Shown here one piece after another: positions 1-6,953 of a stretch of 64,000 nt of DNA (position 1 is its first letter; the number at the start of each line of letters is the position of its first letter). Below the pieces are notes generated by a model that ran no database searches, was not told where the DNA came from, and was given only the letters and a program-made list of their open reading frames with translations. Source of the DNA: Chloroflexota bacterium (lineage in GTDB: Bacteria; Chloroflexota; Anaerolineae; 4572-78; J111). The translations under genes were made by a program, and so were the position numbers. The stretch covers positions 62,001 to 126,000 of the forward strand of contig BOKF01000002.1 of the NCBI GenBank assembly GCA_016860845.1, in the 5' to 3' direction.

Positions 1-69
1 AACGAAGCCCTTGGCGGCAAAAAAGTGGCCTCCTTTAGCAATGAGATTAAAAAGGGATTGTTGGCTCAT
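1..69 (-). CDS. Start of a small hypothetical gene, truncated by the window edge
   Basis: Twenty-three codons read leftward from an ATG at 67-69 (protein begins MSQQSLFNLIAKGG) and stay open to the window edge. A GAGGTG ribosome binding site lies just upstream, and the ATG is 8 bases past the stop of the preceding gene, so it continues the same minus-strand operon. Too short to assign a function. Confidence 0.5.
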   Translation of the reverse strand, partial: MSQQSLFNLIAKGGHFFAAKGFV

Positions 70-77
70 CTCGCACC

Positions 78-509
78 TCACTCCAGCACCAGCTCGGCTG
101 AGAACAGGTCGGCCAGCTCGCCCTCACCCCCGGCCCCAGGGGGAGAGAGGAGAAAGCTCGCTCCCGCCAGGGCCGTGCTCAGCGCGGCCTCGACCACGTC
201 GCGCACGCCGGGGAGGAGGGAGGCGGAGAGGGAGGCCGGATCAATGGGGGGCGGGGATTGGGGGTCGGGGGTTGGGTGGGACTCCAGCCAGCGCTGGTAG
301 TAGACGAAGGGCCGGTTGGGGTCGGGCGCTTCAGGCTGGGTCGAGAGCCAGGCCATAAAGTCGAGGTAGAAGTAGCCGGCGCGCCGCCAGAACTCGGACT
401 CGCGCTTGATCGTGGCCAGGTGGGCCAGGAGCCGGGCGTCGTTTTCTTTGTGCAGGACGACCGACTTGGTGTCGCTGGGCCGGGCGTCAGATTTGAATTT
501 AGGTTTCAC
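78..509 (-). CDS. Hypothetical protein of the integrated element, GTG start
   Basis: A 143-residue soluble protein that I do not recognise. The start is GTG at 507-509: it overlaps the TGA of the upstream gene as GTGA and has a strong GGAGG site 7 bases ahead, which also lies inside that gene's last codons. The N-terminal half (residues 1-85) is charged with several Trp and Tyr; the middle is Pro-rich. The C-terminus contains LLSPPGAGGEGE, which is the translation of a copy of the element's palindromic repeat (121-152), so the last ~20 residues are probably a late addition. Translation is clearly coupled to its neighbours. Confidence 0.65.
   Translation of the reverse strand: MKPKFKSDARPSDTKSVVLHKENDARLLAHLATIKRESEFWRRAGYFYLDFMAWLSTQPEAPDPNRPFVYYQRWLESHPTPDPQSPPPIDPASLSASLLPGVRDVVEAALSTALAGASFLLSPPGAGGEGELADLFSAELVLE
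121..152. repeat. GC-rich palindromic repeat inside a gene, copy 1
   Basis: CCCTCACCCCCGGCCCC followed by an imperfect mirror of G and A; it can fold as a hairpin. It sits in frame near the 3' end of the 78-509 gene and encodes SPPGAGGEGE. It belongs to the family also seen at 1550, 3405, 4273, 5229, 6521, 7512, 7801 and 44098. Confidence 0.7.
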
Positions 510-799
510 TGCTTCACCTCCTCGGCTTTCCAAAAGCCCAGCCTGGGCTGCCACTTGTAGCCGCGCGCCTCCAGCCAGGCGTACAGGTCGGCCCGGCGCA
601 TACGCTCGGCTTCGAGGACCCACTCGACCATAAAATGGTGGATGTGCAGGCCGTTTTTGCTGGCCCGGATGCCGGCATACTCGCTGATCGCCTGGAACGC
701 CTTGCGGGTCAGCGGCTCCCGCGGGAGGATGGGCGGGACGGCGCGACCGTTTTTTCGTTTGACCGGCCTGGTGCGGGCCGGCCTGGTTTGAACGGGCAT
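506..799 (-). CDS. Small basic hypothetical protein
   Basis: Encodes 97 residues. Two ATGs in the same frame are possible; the second (797-799) is chosen because GGAGG lies at a normal spacing from it, whereas the first ATG directly abuts GGAGG. The N-terminus is strongly basic (many Arg and Lys within 20 residues), followed by a likely alpha-helical segment with LTRKAFQAISEYAG and HHFMVEWVLEAERM and a tail with several Trp. Together with its place between parM-like and other element genes this would suit a small DNA-binding accessory protein, but no known family is recognised. Confidence 0.6.
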   Translation of the reverse strand: MPVQTRPARTRPVKRKNGRAVPPILPREPLTRKAFQAISEYAGIRASKNGLHIHHFMVEWVLEAERMRRADLYAWLEARGYKWQPRLGFWKAEEVKQ

Positions 800-814
800 G
801 GTCATCCTCCTGTC

Positions 815-1906
815 TCATGCGCCCGGCATGGGCGTGTCGGCTTTGAACAGCTTGCGGGCGTAGCGGGCCAGGCCGTTGGCGTTGGCGCAGACCGGCTCCG
901 GCAGGCAGACCGCCGCCGGGTAGTGCTTCAGCAGCGGCTTGCGTAGGGCCTCGGCCCCGCCGCCGGTCAGGAGCAGGGTGCGGAAACTGCCGGCCTGGAA
1001 GTGCTCGCGCAAAAATTCGTTGATGGCGGCGAAACATTCGTCCAACGCCTGCTGGACGATAGGGTTGATGGCCGCCGTCGCGCCCAGGTGGTGGACCAGG
1101 GCCTCCCGCCCGCGCACGTGCTCGCGGATCAGCTCGTCGGCCTGGCTGAGCGACAGCTCGACCTGGTAGGCGCTGCGCACGTAGCGCTTGATGGCGGTCG
1201 CGGCGCGGTGCATGCCGAGGGCCTGGCCGCCGGTGAGCCGGCTGACGACCTGGCCGCGCTCGATGCCGAACAGGTCGAGGGTATTGAAGCCGATGTCGGC
1301 CACGGCCACAGGGGCGTCGAAGTCGGCCACGGGGCGGATCCAGCGCCCGTCTTCGTCCAGGCCCCAGAGGAAGTAAGAGCCGAGCGGCTGGGCCATCGCC
1401 TTGACGGCCCGGACCGTGACGGTGTAGGCTCTGCCGTCCACGCAGAAGGCGTGCCGGCCCACGAGCCAGGATTTCAGGCCGGCCAGGGCCTGGAGACCCC
1501 TGGCGCGGTCCTGGAGGATTTCCACAGGGAAGCCGGCCAGGACGGAGACCTCACCCTCAGAGGCTCCCCCTGCCCCCCCAGAGGGGGGGAAGAGACGGCT
1601 CAGGGCGGCGTAGGTCAAGGCTTTGGCCTCCGGGCCTTCGTAGAGGCGCTGGAAGTCGAGGCGCTCGACTGGACGGGACCAGCGGTGGATGTTGGGGCCG
1701 GCCAGGTATTGCAGGCCGTCCCATTCGACGATGAACGGCTTGACCTGGCGGTGGCGGCCGTTGAGGCCGGTGGTCAGCAGGCCCAGGTCGGCCTGGCCTA
1801 AGCCGACGACCGAGGGAAAGTGCTCCACGTGGATGCGGCCGTTGCCGTTTTTCCAGGCGATTTTGGTGTTGCCGAAGCCCCCATCGAGGGCGATTTGGGT
1901 GGTCAT
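815..1906 (-). CDS. ParM/StbA-like actin-fold plasmid segregation ATPase
   Basis: A 363-residue actin-like ATPase. The N-terminus IALDGGFGNTK is a phosphate-1 loop of the actin/Hsp70/ParM fold, VADIGFNTLDLF (about residues 215-226) is the phosphate-2 region, and LLTGGGAEALRKPL (about 325-338) matches the adenosine motif. Proteins of this kind polymerise and move low-copy plasmids or mobile elements to daughter cells. ATG 1904-1906 has AAGGAG 7 bases upstream; an ATG 33 bases earlier is less likely. Residues around 110-122 (PPSGGAGGASEGE) come from a palindromic-repeat copy (1550-1594) accepted in frame. A centromere-like site or adaptor gene is not obvious; the small basic genes next to it are candidates. 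Confidence 0.75.
   Translation of the reverse strand: MTTQIALDGGFGNTKIAWKNGNGRIHVEHFPSVVGLGQADLGLLTTGLNGRHRQVKPFIVEWDGLQYLAGPNIHRWSRPVERLDFQRLYEGPEAKALTYAALSRLFPPSGGAGGASEGEVSVLAGFPVEILQDRARGLQALAGLKSWLVGRHAFCVDGRAYTVTVRAVKAMAQPLGSYFLWGLDEDGRWIRPVADFDAPVAVADIGFNTLDLFGIERGQVVSRLTGGQALGMHRAATAIKRYVRSAYQVELSLSQADELIREHVRGREALVHHLGATAAINPIVQQALDECFAAINEFLREHFQAGSFRTLLLTGGGAEALRKPLLKHYPAAVCLPEPVCANANGLARYARKLFKADTPMPGA
1550..1594. repeat. GC-rich palindromic repeat inside the parM-like gene, copy 2
   Basis: A C-rich arm (CTCACCCTCAGAGG, CCCCCTG) followed by a G-rich arm (AGAGGGGGGGAAGAG). It lies in frame in the parM-like gene and encodes PPSGGAGGASEGEV. Actin-like proteins do not normally carry such a stretch here. 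Confidence 0.65.
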
Positions 1907-1931
1907 TGGTTTGCTCCTTCTAGGTATGGAT

Positions 1932-2339
1932 TTAGTCAATTAAAATGGCGGCCGGATCGTTCTCGCGAACGATCTCGTCCAGGGTGCCGCGCTGGCCGTC
2001 GTCGGGCAGGAATTCGAGATAGACCCGGCTCTCTTTCTGTTGCGGCGGGCGGCAGGGATAGGGGCCACTGCGCTGGATGAGTTTGAATTTGCCACGCAGC
2101 CCTTTGATGATGTCGTCGGCCCGCTCGTTGACCTGGTCGCCCACGGCCCAAACGCGGATCATCAGCTTGGGTGTGGGGTCGTTGGCCGGGAGGGTGTTAA
2201 AGTTCATCCACTCGCCGGCTTTGCTGTCCCACCACAGGCCGGCGGCGTTGAGGCGCTGGTAGAGGGCCTCCTGGTCGCCGTTGGTGGAGAGCGTGGCGGC
2301 GCGAGCGGCGACCAGGGCGGATGAGTATTTGGCGGTCAT
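1932..2339 (-). CDS. Hypothetical protein
   Basis: Encodes 135 residues starting MTAKYSSALVAARAATLS. The ATG follows the stop of the upstream gene by one base, and an open frame upstream is antisense to that gene, so the short form is chosen. The sequence has a compact alpha/beta appearance: LYQRLNAAGLWWDSKAGEW then beta-like KLMIRVWAV and a helix VNERADDIIKGLRG. No family is recognised. The upstream gene is the acidic 276-residue protein and the downstream one is the parM-like gene. Confidence 0.6.
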   Translation of the reverse strand: MTAKYSSALVAARAATLSTNGDQEALYQRLNAAGLWWDSKAGEWMNFNTLPANDPTPKLMIRVWAVGDQVNERADDIIKGLRGKFKLIQRSGPYPCRPPQQKESRVYLEFLPDDGQRGTLDEIVRENDPAAILID

Positions 2340-2340
2340 T

Positions 2341-3171
2341 TTAGGCATGGGAGTCCTCCTCATCAAGCAGCCAGTCGTCGTCATCGTCGTCAAGGTCGTC
2401 CCAGTCCTCCTTTGGACTATCCCAAAAGGGCGGGCGTGGTCCCCATTCCTCAAACCAAAAATCATCATCATCGAGGTAGTCGCGCCCGCACAATTGCGGC
2501 GATGTGCCGGGCATGAGGATTTCGGCGATGAGGTTGGCGAAGAGATTGGCATACTCGCCCGGCTCGCGCTTGAGGTCGGTCCAGCAGTGAGCGTGATTGA
2601 CGTAGATTTTGCCGGACGGGGCGCTCAGCCACTCGAAGTCGAAGCGGTGGTAAATCCAGCGGGGATCCCCCCAGGTTTGCACGCGCCCGTGCATGACCAA
2701 AGGCACGTCCGCTTCGCTGCCATCGGCGTTGGTGCCGTAGATGGTCCAGGCGTTATGGACTTCGATGATTTCCGGCGCGGCTGGCGGGGTGGAGTTGTAG
2801 TTGCCATCGGGAACCTCCTGCGGCCAGCCAGCGGCACGAGCGGCGTTGAACTGGGCCTCGGTCAGTTGGCGGGTGGCCTCGCAGATGTTGAAGAGGCCCA
2901 GCTCGCCTTCGGGACACCACTGGCTGAAGCCGCGCACCAGGAAGTGACCGAACTTGTAGGCCGGCTCGTCTTTTTCGGCGATGTTGGTGATGATCTGGCC
3001 GTAGACGGTCGGAACATCGTCAAAATAGTTGACCCGGCCCTTCGCGTCTACCGTGGCCGCAGTGGGCCGCTCGATGGCGTAGTAGTCGCCGGGTTTGAGT
3101 TGCAACTGCCAGTCCTGCGCAGTGACAGTCTGGCCGGTGAGGGCGTTGAAAAAGGTCAGTTGTTCGTCCAT
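2341..3171 (-). CDS. Hypothetical protein with a strongly acidic C-terminus
   Basis: A 276-residue soluble protein with no recognised domain. It is rich in Trp, Tyr and Asp. The last ~45 residues contain runs of Asp and Glu (DDDD, DDDDDD), giving a very acidic tail such as is seen in some DNA mimics or protein-binding tails; this is only a resemblance. A GGAGAT ribosome binding site precedes ATG 3171. It is separated from the upstream FtsK-like gene by 75 bases that contain a striking inverted repeat (3186-3245), so it may have its own regulation. A long open frame on the opposite strand here is a shadow. Confidence 0.6.
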   Translation of the reverse strand: MDEQLTFFNALTGQTVTAQDWQLQLKPGDYYAIERPTAATVDAKGRVNYFDDVPTVYGQIITNIAEKDEPAYKFGHFLVRGFSQWCPEGELGLFNICEATRQLTEAQFNAARAAGWPQEVPDGNYNSTPPAAPEIIEVHNAWTIYGTNADGSEADVPLVMHGRVQTWGDPRWIYHRFDFEWLSAPSGKIYVNHAHCWTDLKREPGEYANLFANLIAEILMPGTSPQLCGRDYLDDDDFWFEEWGPRPPFWDSPKEDWDDLDDDDDDWLLDEEDSHA

Positions 3172-3185
3172 GTTGTTTATCTCCT

Positions 3186-3245
3186 TGTACGTACCTCCCG
3201 CGCGTGCCCGCTTGGGGCTGATTTCGCGAAGGTACGGTACGTACA
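3186..3245. promoter_or_regulatory. 10-bp perfect inverted repeat between two element genes
   Basis: TGTACGTACC (3186-3195) and its exact complement GGTACGTACA (3236-3245) flank a 40-bp GC-rich spacer. Each arm itself contains the palindrome GTACGTAC, and a partial third copy (GGTAC) precedes the right arm. This is the only sizeable non-coding gap between 2.3 and 5.9 kb, so it could be an operator, a ParM-type centromere or a binding site for an element protein. No terminator T-run is present. Confidence 0.5.
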
Positions 3246-3246
3246 G

Positions 3247-4734
3247 CTAAGGGCCAATGCGGCCGAATTTTTCCAGGGTGGTGCGGACCAGCTCGACCTG
3301 CCGGCCGCCGCCGTCGCCGTAGACCTGGCGGGCGATGGCCGAGAGGGCGCGCTCGCCATCTTCCCACAGGGCCAGGGTGTGGCGCTGGTAGGCGGTTGGT
3401 TCGGCCCCCACCCCTAGCCCCTCCCCCAGAGGTGGAGGAGGGCTGGGCCGCGCACCGGTCTGGCCGAGCAGGCTGCGCAGCTCGCGCTTGTGGATATAGG
3501 GCGTCTGGACGACCGTCGGCGGCAGGCCGGGCACGTCCACGACGGCCCGGCCGGGCGGGAATTCGGTCGCCTGGGTCGCGTCGAGCAGGAGCCGGGCCTG
3601 GGCCTTGTCGTTGGCGTGAAGCTGGATCTTGCTGCTGAACTGCTGGCGGTGGTCGGTGTCTATGGTGGTGCCCTTGACGCTGGTCAGGGCGAGCATCTGG
3701 TAGACGCCGAACTTGCGCAGCTCCCACGCCTGGCGCTTCAGCGCAGCGCCGATCTCCTTGTTTGCCAGCAAACTGGCGGCCTCGTCCACGGCCACGACGA
3801 TGGGCGGCAGGGGATGGTCGGCGCGCGCGTTGTACTCGGCCAGGTCGTCGGCGTCGGTGCGGGCCAGCAGGGCCGCCCGGTACTCGATGGCTTCCCGGTA
3901 GACCTCGTGCAGGGCGCTCAGGATCTCGTCCGGCTGCTGGAGGAGGGGATAGCGCAGCCGGTCGCAGTCGCGGAAGCCGGCCAGGCCGTGCATCTGCTGG
4001 TCAATGAGCACGAACTCGACCGGGTCGGGGCATGTGGCGAGCTGGGCCAGGATCGAGGAGATGAAGGCCGATTTGCCCCAGCCGGACGAGGCGGCGGCGA
4101 TGGTGTGGAACAGGTCGTACAGGGACAGGGACAGCGGCGCGAGCCGGCCCTGGGCGTTGAGGTAGAGGCCGAGGACCAGGTTGTGCAGGTCGCCGCGGCC
4201 GCCGGGGATTACATCGGTCCAGCGGACGAGGGAAGGCAGTTCGTAGCCCGGCGCGCCGGCAGGGAGGAGTAGGCCCTCACCTCCCGCCCCTCTCCCCTGG
4301 GGAGAGGGGAGTCGCGGTCCGTGTGACTGCTGCCACACCTGCCACAGGGCGATTTCAAAGGGCGTAGGGTCGGACGGCAAGCCGTTGGCGTAGCGGCGGG
4401 GGTCGAGGTGGGCTGGCCGCCATTGGACGTGGCCTTCGTCGCGGATGAGGATCTGCTGGTCGTGGCCGGCGGTGACGACCAGGACGGCGGCCTCGCGTTC
4501 GGCCTGGCTGGCCTCGGCGGCCGTTTTGCGGGTGAAGTGACGCTGCTGGGCAAGCTGCTCCCGGTTAGATTTCCAGCCGGTGCGGGTGTTGTCCCAGGCC
4601 GCAACCAGGGCCAGGCTGAGCCGGGCGACCATAAAGGCGACGACCGACCAGGACGCAACAGTGATGGCCAGGGCGATTTGCCGACCGGCGACGTGGTGAG
4701 CGTACAGACCGAGACCCGCAGCGAGGAAGATCAT
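3247..4734 (-). CDS. FtsK/SpoIIIE-family membrane-anchored DNA translocase
   Basis: A 495-residue ATPase of the FtsK/HerA class, which pumps double-stranded DNA; in integrative elements such proteins drive conjugative transfer. The N-terminus has two membrane segments (about residues 3-20 and 25-52). Walker A is AASSGWGKSAF (GWGKS at ~218-222) and Walker B is IVVAVDE (~312-318); FVLIDQQ (~242-248) is a typical extra strand. The tail (about 465-495) resembles a winged-helix region. ATG 4732-4734 is chosen because GGGAG lies 7 bases ahead and it starts just after the upstream stop; an ATG at 4767 is possible. Two palindromic-repeat copies are translated within it, PSPQGRGAGGEG (~143-155) and PSPPPPLGEGLGVG (~430-443), both at likely surface loops. 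Confidence 0.8.
   Translation of the reverse strand: MIFLAAGLGLYAHHVAGRQIALAITVASWSVVAFMVARLSLALVAAWDNTRTGWKSNREQLAQQRHFTRKTAAEASQAEREAAVLVVTAGHDQQILIRDEGHVQWRPAHLDPRRYANGLPSDPTPFEIALWQVWQQSHGPRLPSPQGRGAGGEGLLLPAGAPGYELPSLVRWTDVIPGGRGDLHNLVLGLYLNAQGRLAPLSLSLYDLFHTIAAASSGWGKSAFISSILAQLATCPDPVEFVLIDQQMHGLAGFRDCDRLRYPLLQQPDEILSALHEVYREAIEYRAALLARTDADDLAEYNARADHPLPPIVVAVDEAASLLANKEIGAALKRQAWELRKFGVYQMLALTSVKGTTIDTDHRQQFSSKIQLHANDKAQARLLLDATQATEFPPGRAVVDVPGLPPTVVQTPYIHKRELRSLLGQTGARPSPPPPLGEGLGVGAEPTAYQRHTLALWEDGERALSAIARQVYGDGGGRQVELVRTTLEKFGRIGP
3405..3448. repeat. GC-rich palindromic repeat inside the FtsK-like gene, copy 3
   Basis: CCCCCACCCCTAGCCCCTCCC, then AGAGGTGGAGGAGGG. It is in frame and encodes PSPPPPLGEGLGVGAEP in a linker between the ATPase core and the C-terminal helices. 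Confidence 0.7.
4273..4312. repeat. GC-rich palindromic repeat inside the FtsK-like gene, copy 4
   Basis: The best hairpin of the family: CCCCTCTCCCC TGG GGAGAGGGG is almost perfectly paired. It is in frame and encodes LPSPQGRGAGGEG upstream of the Walker A motif. Confidence 0.75.
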
Positions 4735-4736
4735 AG

Positions 4737-5012
4737 CTATACTCCCGACCAGGCGTGAGCACGACATGGCGTCACCTCCAGGTAAGCGACGGCCAGGGCC
4801 AGGCCGAGGCCGATAGAGCAGGGCAATAGGGCCAGGCTGTAGGCGGCGGGCGCGGCCAGGCCGGCGGCGATCAGGGCGGCGGCCAGGTTGACGCCCAGCG
4901 CGCCAAGAGCCAGGGCCAGCACGAGCCAGGCCAGGGAGGGCTTGGGTTGAGGGGTGGGGATGGAGGGCAGGGGCCGATAATTTGTTCGCGGGAGGTAGAC
5001 GATGGTGGTCAC
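4737..5012 (-). CDS. Small membrane protein with two predicted helices
   Basis: Encodes 91 residues. A Pro-rich cytoplasmic N-terminus (PLPSIPTPQPKP) is followed by two hydrophobic segments rich in Leu and Ala (about 28-50 and 54-78). It starts as an ATGA overlap with the gene upstream and ends 2 bases before the FtsK-like start, so it is translationally coupled to the translocase and is a natural candidate for a membrane partner of it. No family is recognised. Confidence 0.6.
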   Translation of the reverse strand: MTTIVYLPRTNYRPLPSIPTPQPKPSLAWLVLALALGALGVNLAAALIAAGLAAPAAYSLALLPCSIGLGLALAVAYLEVTPCRAHAWSGV

Positions 5013-5215
5013 GGCTGCACCTCCTTCTCCCGCTGCTTCAGGTCGCTCAGCAGGGCGATGGCCTGCATGTGGCGCTGGTAGCGGCTGACGGCATGGCTGT
5101 CCACGTGGCGGGCCAGCTCGGGCCGGGTTTCGTTGATCCGGGCGGCCTGGCGGTCCATCTGGGTTTTCTCCCGCAGGAGGGCGATGGCGATTTCGAGGGC
5201 TTCGACGGTGGTCAT
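5009..5215 (-). CDS. Small helical hypothetical protein
   Basis: Encodes 68 residues, mostly helical and charged (ALEIAIALLREKTQMDRQAAR, HMQAIALLSDLKQREKE), probably forming a short coiled-coil hairpin. ATGA overlaps join it to both neighbours. Function unknown. Confidence 0.55.
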   Translation of the reverse strand: MTTVEALEIAIALLREKTQMDRQAARINETRPELARHVDSHAVSRYQRHMQAIALLSDLKQREKEVQP

Positions 5216-5460
5216 GCGGCGCCTCCTTGCCCTCCCAGAGGGCGGGGAGAGATCACGGCGCTCAGGTCGGCGATGATGGCGTCGAGCGTGGTCTCCGGGA
5301 TCTTCTCCCAGGCATCGGCCCTGGCGCGGGCCGGGATGCCGTGCTTCTGGAGGACGATCTCGTTCCACTGGGCCAACGACATGCCGGGGGCGACGTGGGC
5401 CTGGCTGATGCGGGTGATTTTGAGGTCGCGGGAAGTGGCTCGCTTGCTCTTGGCGCTCAT
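5212..5460 (-). CDS. Small basic hypothetical protein
   Basis: Encodes 82 residues starting MSAKSKRATSRDLKITRISQ, with a basic N-terminus and a likely helix pair in SLAQWNEIVLQKHG and ETTLDAIIADLSAV. The C-terminal SPRPLGGQGGAA comes from a palindromic-repeat copy (5229-5251) that also supplies its stop region. It has ATGA overlaps at both ends. Function unknown. Confidence 0.55.
   Translation of the reverse strand: MSAKSKRATSRDLKITRISQAHVAPGMSLAQWNEIVLQKHGIPARARADAWEKIPETTLDAIIADLSAVISPRPLGGQGGAA
5229..5251. repeat. GC-rich palindromic repeat at the 3' end of a gene, copy 5
   Basis: GCCCTCCCAGAGGGCGGGGAGAG, a short version of the family. It encodes the C-terminal PRPLGGQGG of the 5212-5460 gene and lies close to the next gene's start. 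Confidence 0.6.
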
Positions 5461-5906
5461 GCGGCCACCTCCTGGCTCTCTTCTTGCGCCGGCTCGGCCC
5501 GGAAGGTCTCTTCGTTTTCCTTGACCCAGTCCACGCACTCAAACGCGCCCCGGACCGGCTTGATGTCGGCGGGGAGTCCGAACTGTCCTCCACGCACTTC
5601 GTAGCCGCGAGCGGTGAGCCAGGCACGGACAATGCGCTGGGCCTGGGGCATTTGCCGGTAGATGGACTTGTGCGCGGGCCGCCAGAAATCGTTACTGCCA
5701 ACAACTTTTTCCAGGGTATGGCTGTCGTGCAGCCAGACGACGTGGCCCTGGTCGTTGAGGGCCTGGAGGTTGAGGTTGATGTGAAGGTAGGTGAACATCT
5801 TGGTGTGCTCGTTATTCTCGGTCAGGTTGAGCCGGACCACTGCCGGCGGCGGGACTTCGGCCACGAACTCGGCCAGGGTATTGATGAGGATGACGGTCGT
5901 GCTCAT
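5457..5906 (-). CDS. Hypothetical protein
   Basis: Encodes 149 residues. The N-terminal half is beta-rich (STTVILINTLAEF, AVVRLNLTEN, FTYLHINLNLQAL) and the second half helical with several Trp (FWRPAHKSIY, RIVRAWLTARGYEV). The last residues are acidic. I do not recognise a family. It overlaps both neighbours by ATGA. Confidence 0.6.
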   Translation of the reverse strand: MSTTVILINTLAEFVAEVPPPAVVRLNLTENNEHTKMFTYLHINLNLQALNDQGHVVWLHDSHTLEKVVGSNDFWRPAHKSIYRQMPQAQRIVRAWLTARGYEVRGGQFGLPADIKPVRGAFECVDWVKENEETFRAEPAQEESQEVAA

Positions 5907-6256
5907 GCGCCATCACCTCCCACCGGCGTGCCCTGGCCACCGCGCAGCGGCACGCGGGCCATGAGCGGGCCGAACTGGACGACCCAGCCGGTTTCGCCGC
6001 TCTCTTCGTCCTGGTAGGTGGCGAAGACCTTGCCCTGCATGCCGGCCGGGACGATCAGGCCGCTTGAGGCCATCACGCTCCTCAGGAGCAGGACGTGGGT
6101 GGTCTGGGTCAGCAGCTCCATTTCGGTCTCTTGCTGGCGGAGCTGGCTCAGCCGCTCGCTGGCGCCGGCCAGGGTGACGACCAGGGTCGAGATGCAGCTC
6201 TTGAGGAACGCGCCCTCGCGGGCCAGGTCGGGGTGAGTGCGGGTCAGGGCGCTCAT
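5903..6256 (-). CDS. Hypothetical protein with coiled-coil N-terminus
   Basis: Encodes 117 residues from MSALTRTHPD. Residues ~12-55 are helical with heptad-like spacing (LSQLRQQETEMELLTQTTH). The C-terminal half contains VPAGMQGKVFATYQDEE and GWVVQFGPLMARVPL, which resembles a small beta-barrel such as an SH3-like or KOW-like fold; this is weak. ATG overlaps the upstream stop (ATGA). Confidence 0.55.
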   Translation of the reverse strand: MSALTRTHPDLAREGAFLKSCISTLVVTLAGASERLSQLRQQETEMELLTQTTHVLLLRSVMASSGLIVPAGMQGKVFATYQDEESGETGWVVQFGPLMARVPLRGGQGTPVGGDGA

Positions 6257-6603
6257 GGCTGCACCTCCCATTCCGGCAGGTGGCTCTCCAGCGCCCGGCG
6301 TACGAGCGATTGAGGCAGGCGGCCGGTGTAGGCGATGAGGTCGCGGCCTTCGGGCGAGTGGACGAACTCGCAGGCGGTCTGGAGGTGGTGGCCGGGCAGG
6401 TTTTTGGGCGGCTTGATGTAGTCCAAGACGGCCTGCATGGTGTAGGCGGCGACGAATTGATTGAGGGGATCGTAAGTGCCGAGGTGGTTGCTCCGCCGCC
6501 GGGGGAAGCGCCGCCAGCGTCCTCCCCCAACCCCTCCCCTGGGGAGGGGAGAAGTGGGGCTTGATATTTGCCCCGGTTGTGTGGTATACTGTGCCTGGTT
6601 CAT
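6253..6603 (-). CDS. Hypothetical protein, predicted target of an antisense RNA
   Basis: Encodes 116 residues from MNQAQYTTQPGQI; the longer upstream frame is antisense coding space. Residues ~14-36 (SPTSPLPRGGVGGG, then a basic stretch) are translated from a palindromic-repeat copy. The conserved-looking part is the rest: FVAAYTMQAVLDYI, HHLQTACEFVHSPEGRDLIAY, LVRRALESHLPEW, all helical. Its start codon and ribosome binding region are overlapped by a predicted plus-strand small RNA (6597-6671), so translation may be blocked by antisense pairing. The initiation region shares 15 bases with that of the 7495-7734 gene. Confidence 0.55.
   Translation of the reverse strand: MNQAQYTTQPGQISSPTSPLPRGGVGGGRWRRFPRRRSNHLGTYDPLNQFVAAYTMQAVLDYIKPPKNLPGHHLQTACEFVHSPEGRDLIAYTGRLPQSLVRRALESHLPEWEVQP
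6521..6554. repeat. GC-rich palindromic repeat inside a gene, copy 6
   Basis: CCTCCCCCAACCCCTCCCC TGGGGAGGGGAGAAG, a near-perfect hairpin in frame in the 6253-6603 gene (SPTSPLPRGGVGGG). It ends a few bases before the -35 box of the predicted antisense promoter. Confidence 0.7.
6561..6590 (+). promoter_or_regulatory. Sigma-70-like promoter of a predicted antisense RNA
   Basis: TTGATA (6561-6566), an 18-bp spacer and TATACT (6585-6590) point rightward, against the genes here. The expected start is near 6597. It lies inside the 5' coding part of the 6253-6603 gene, where no plus-strand protein gene follows. Confidence 0.5.
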
Positions 6604-6671
6604 TGGTTCATGCCTCCGCAGGTGTGACCAAATTGGCGGCGCTCTCTTGGGTGGAGAGCGCCGCTTTTTTT
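6597..6671 (+). ncRNA. Predicted ~75-nt antisense RNA
   Basis: Defined by the promoter at 6561-6590 and the intrinsic terminator at 6636-6671. The transcript would be complementary to the start codon and ribosome binding region of the 6253-6603 gene and to the last codons of the 6608-6898 gene. Its 5' end contains the complement of TGAACCAATGAACC, which is also the initiation region of the 7495-7734 gene, so it could act on two messages. Short antisense RNAs with one terminal hairpin are classic regulators of plasmid replication or of toxin and transfer genes; which applies here is unknown. Confidence 0.5.
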
Positions 6672-6898
6672 GTGGCCGCCAGGTAGCCGGGCAGCAGTTC
6701 GGCGATCTGCTCGGCGGTGATGGTCCAATCGCCGCTGTTGGCGATGCAGCGGGCATGGAGATCCTGGGCCTCGGAGACGGTCAGAGGCTGGCTGTGATTT
6801 TCCATCCACTCCACCAGGATGGACAGGTCAAGGTGGACCGGGCACAGTGGCGGGTTGGTGTAGCGCGCGGCGATGGCGTTGCAATATTGGCAAAACAT
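6608..6898 (-). CDS. Small hypothetical protein with a predicted zinc-binding N-terminus
   Basis: Encodes 96 residues. MFCQYCNAIA and PPLCPVHLD supply Cys3, Cys6, Cys19 and His22, a plausible zinc knuckle. The rest is helical (LSILVEWMENHS, LTVSEAQDLHARCI, ITAEQIAELLPGYLAA), similar in feel to small adaptor or DNA-binding proteins of mobile elements. AAGGAG precedes the ATG. The last codons overlap the hairpin of the antisense RNA terminator, which on this strand lacks a T-run and so should not stop the operon. Confidence 0.6.
   Translation of the reverse strand: MFCQYCNAIAARYTNPPLCPVHLDLSILVEWMENHSQPLTVSEAQDLHARCIANSGDWTITAEQIAELLPGYLAATKKAALSTQESAANLVTPAEA
6636..6671 (+). terminator. Intrinsic terminator of the antisense RNA
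   Basis: An 11-bp perfect stem (GCGGCGCTCTC / GAGAGCGCCGC), a 7-base loop and seven T (6665-6671). It is directed rightward although it lies inside a leftward coding region, which is hard to explain unless a plus-strand transcript exists. Confidence 0.75.
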
Positions 6899-6953
6899 GG
6901 GGTAAAAGCTCCTTTCTAAAAATAGGGGTCAGGGATTAGGGGTCAGGGGCCGG

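Noticed and set aside
2281..3417. A 378-codon open frame on the plus strand
   Set aside because: It is antisense to the acidic-protein gene and part of the translocase gene, lacks a ribosome site and arises from GC-rich codon bias.
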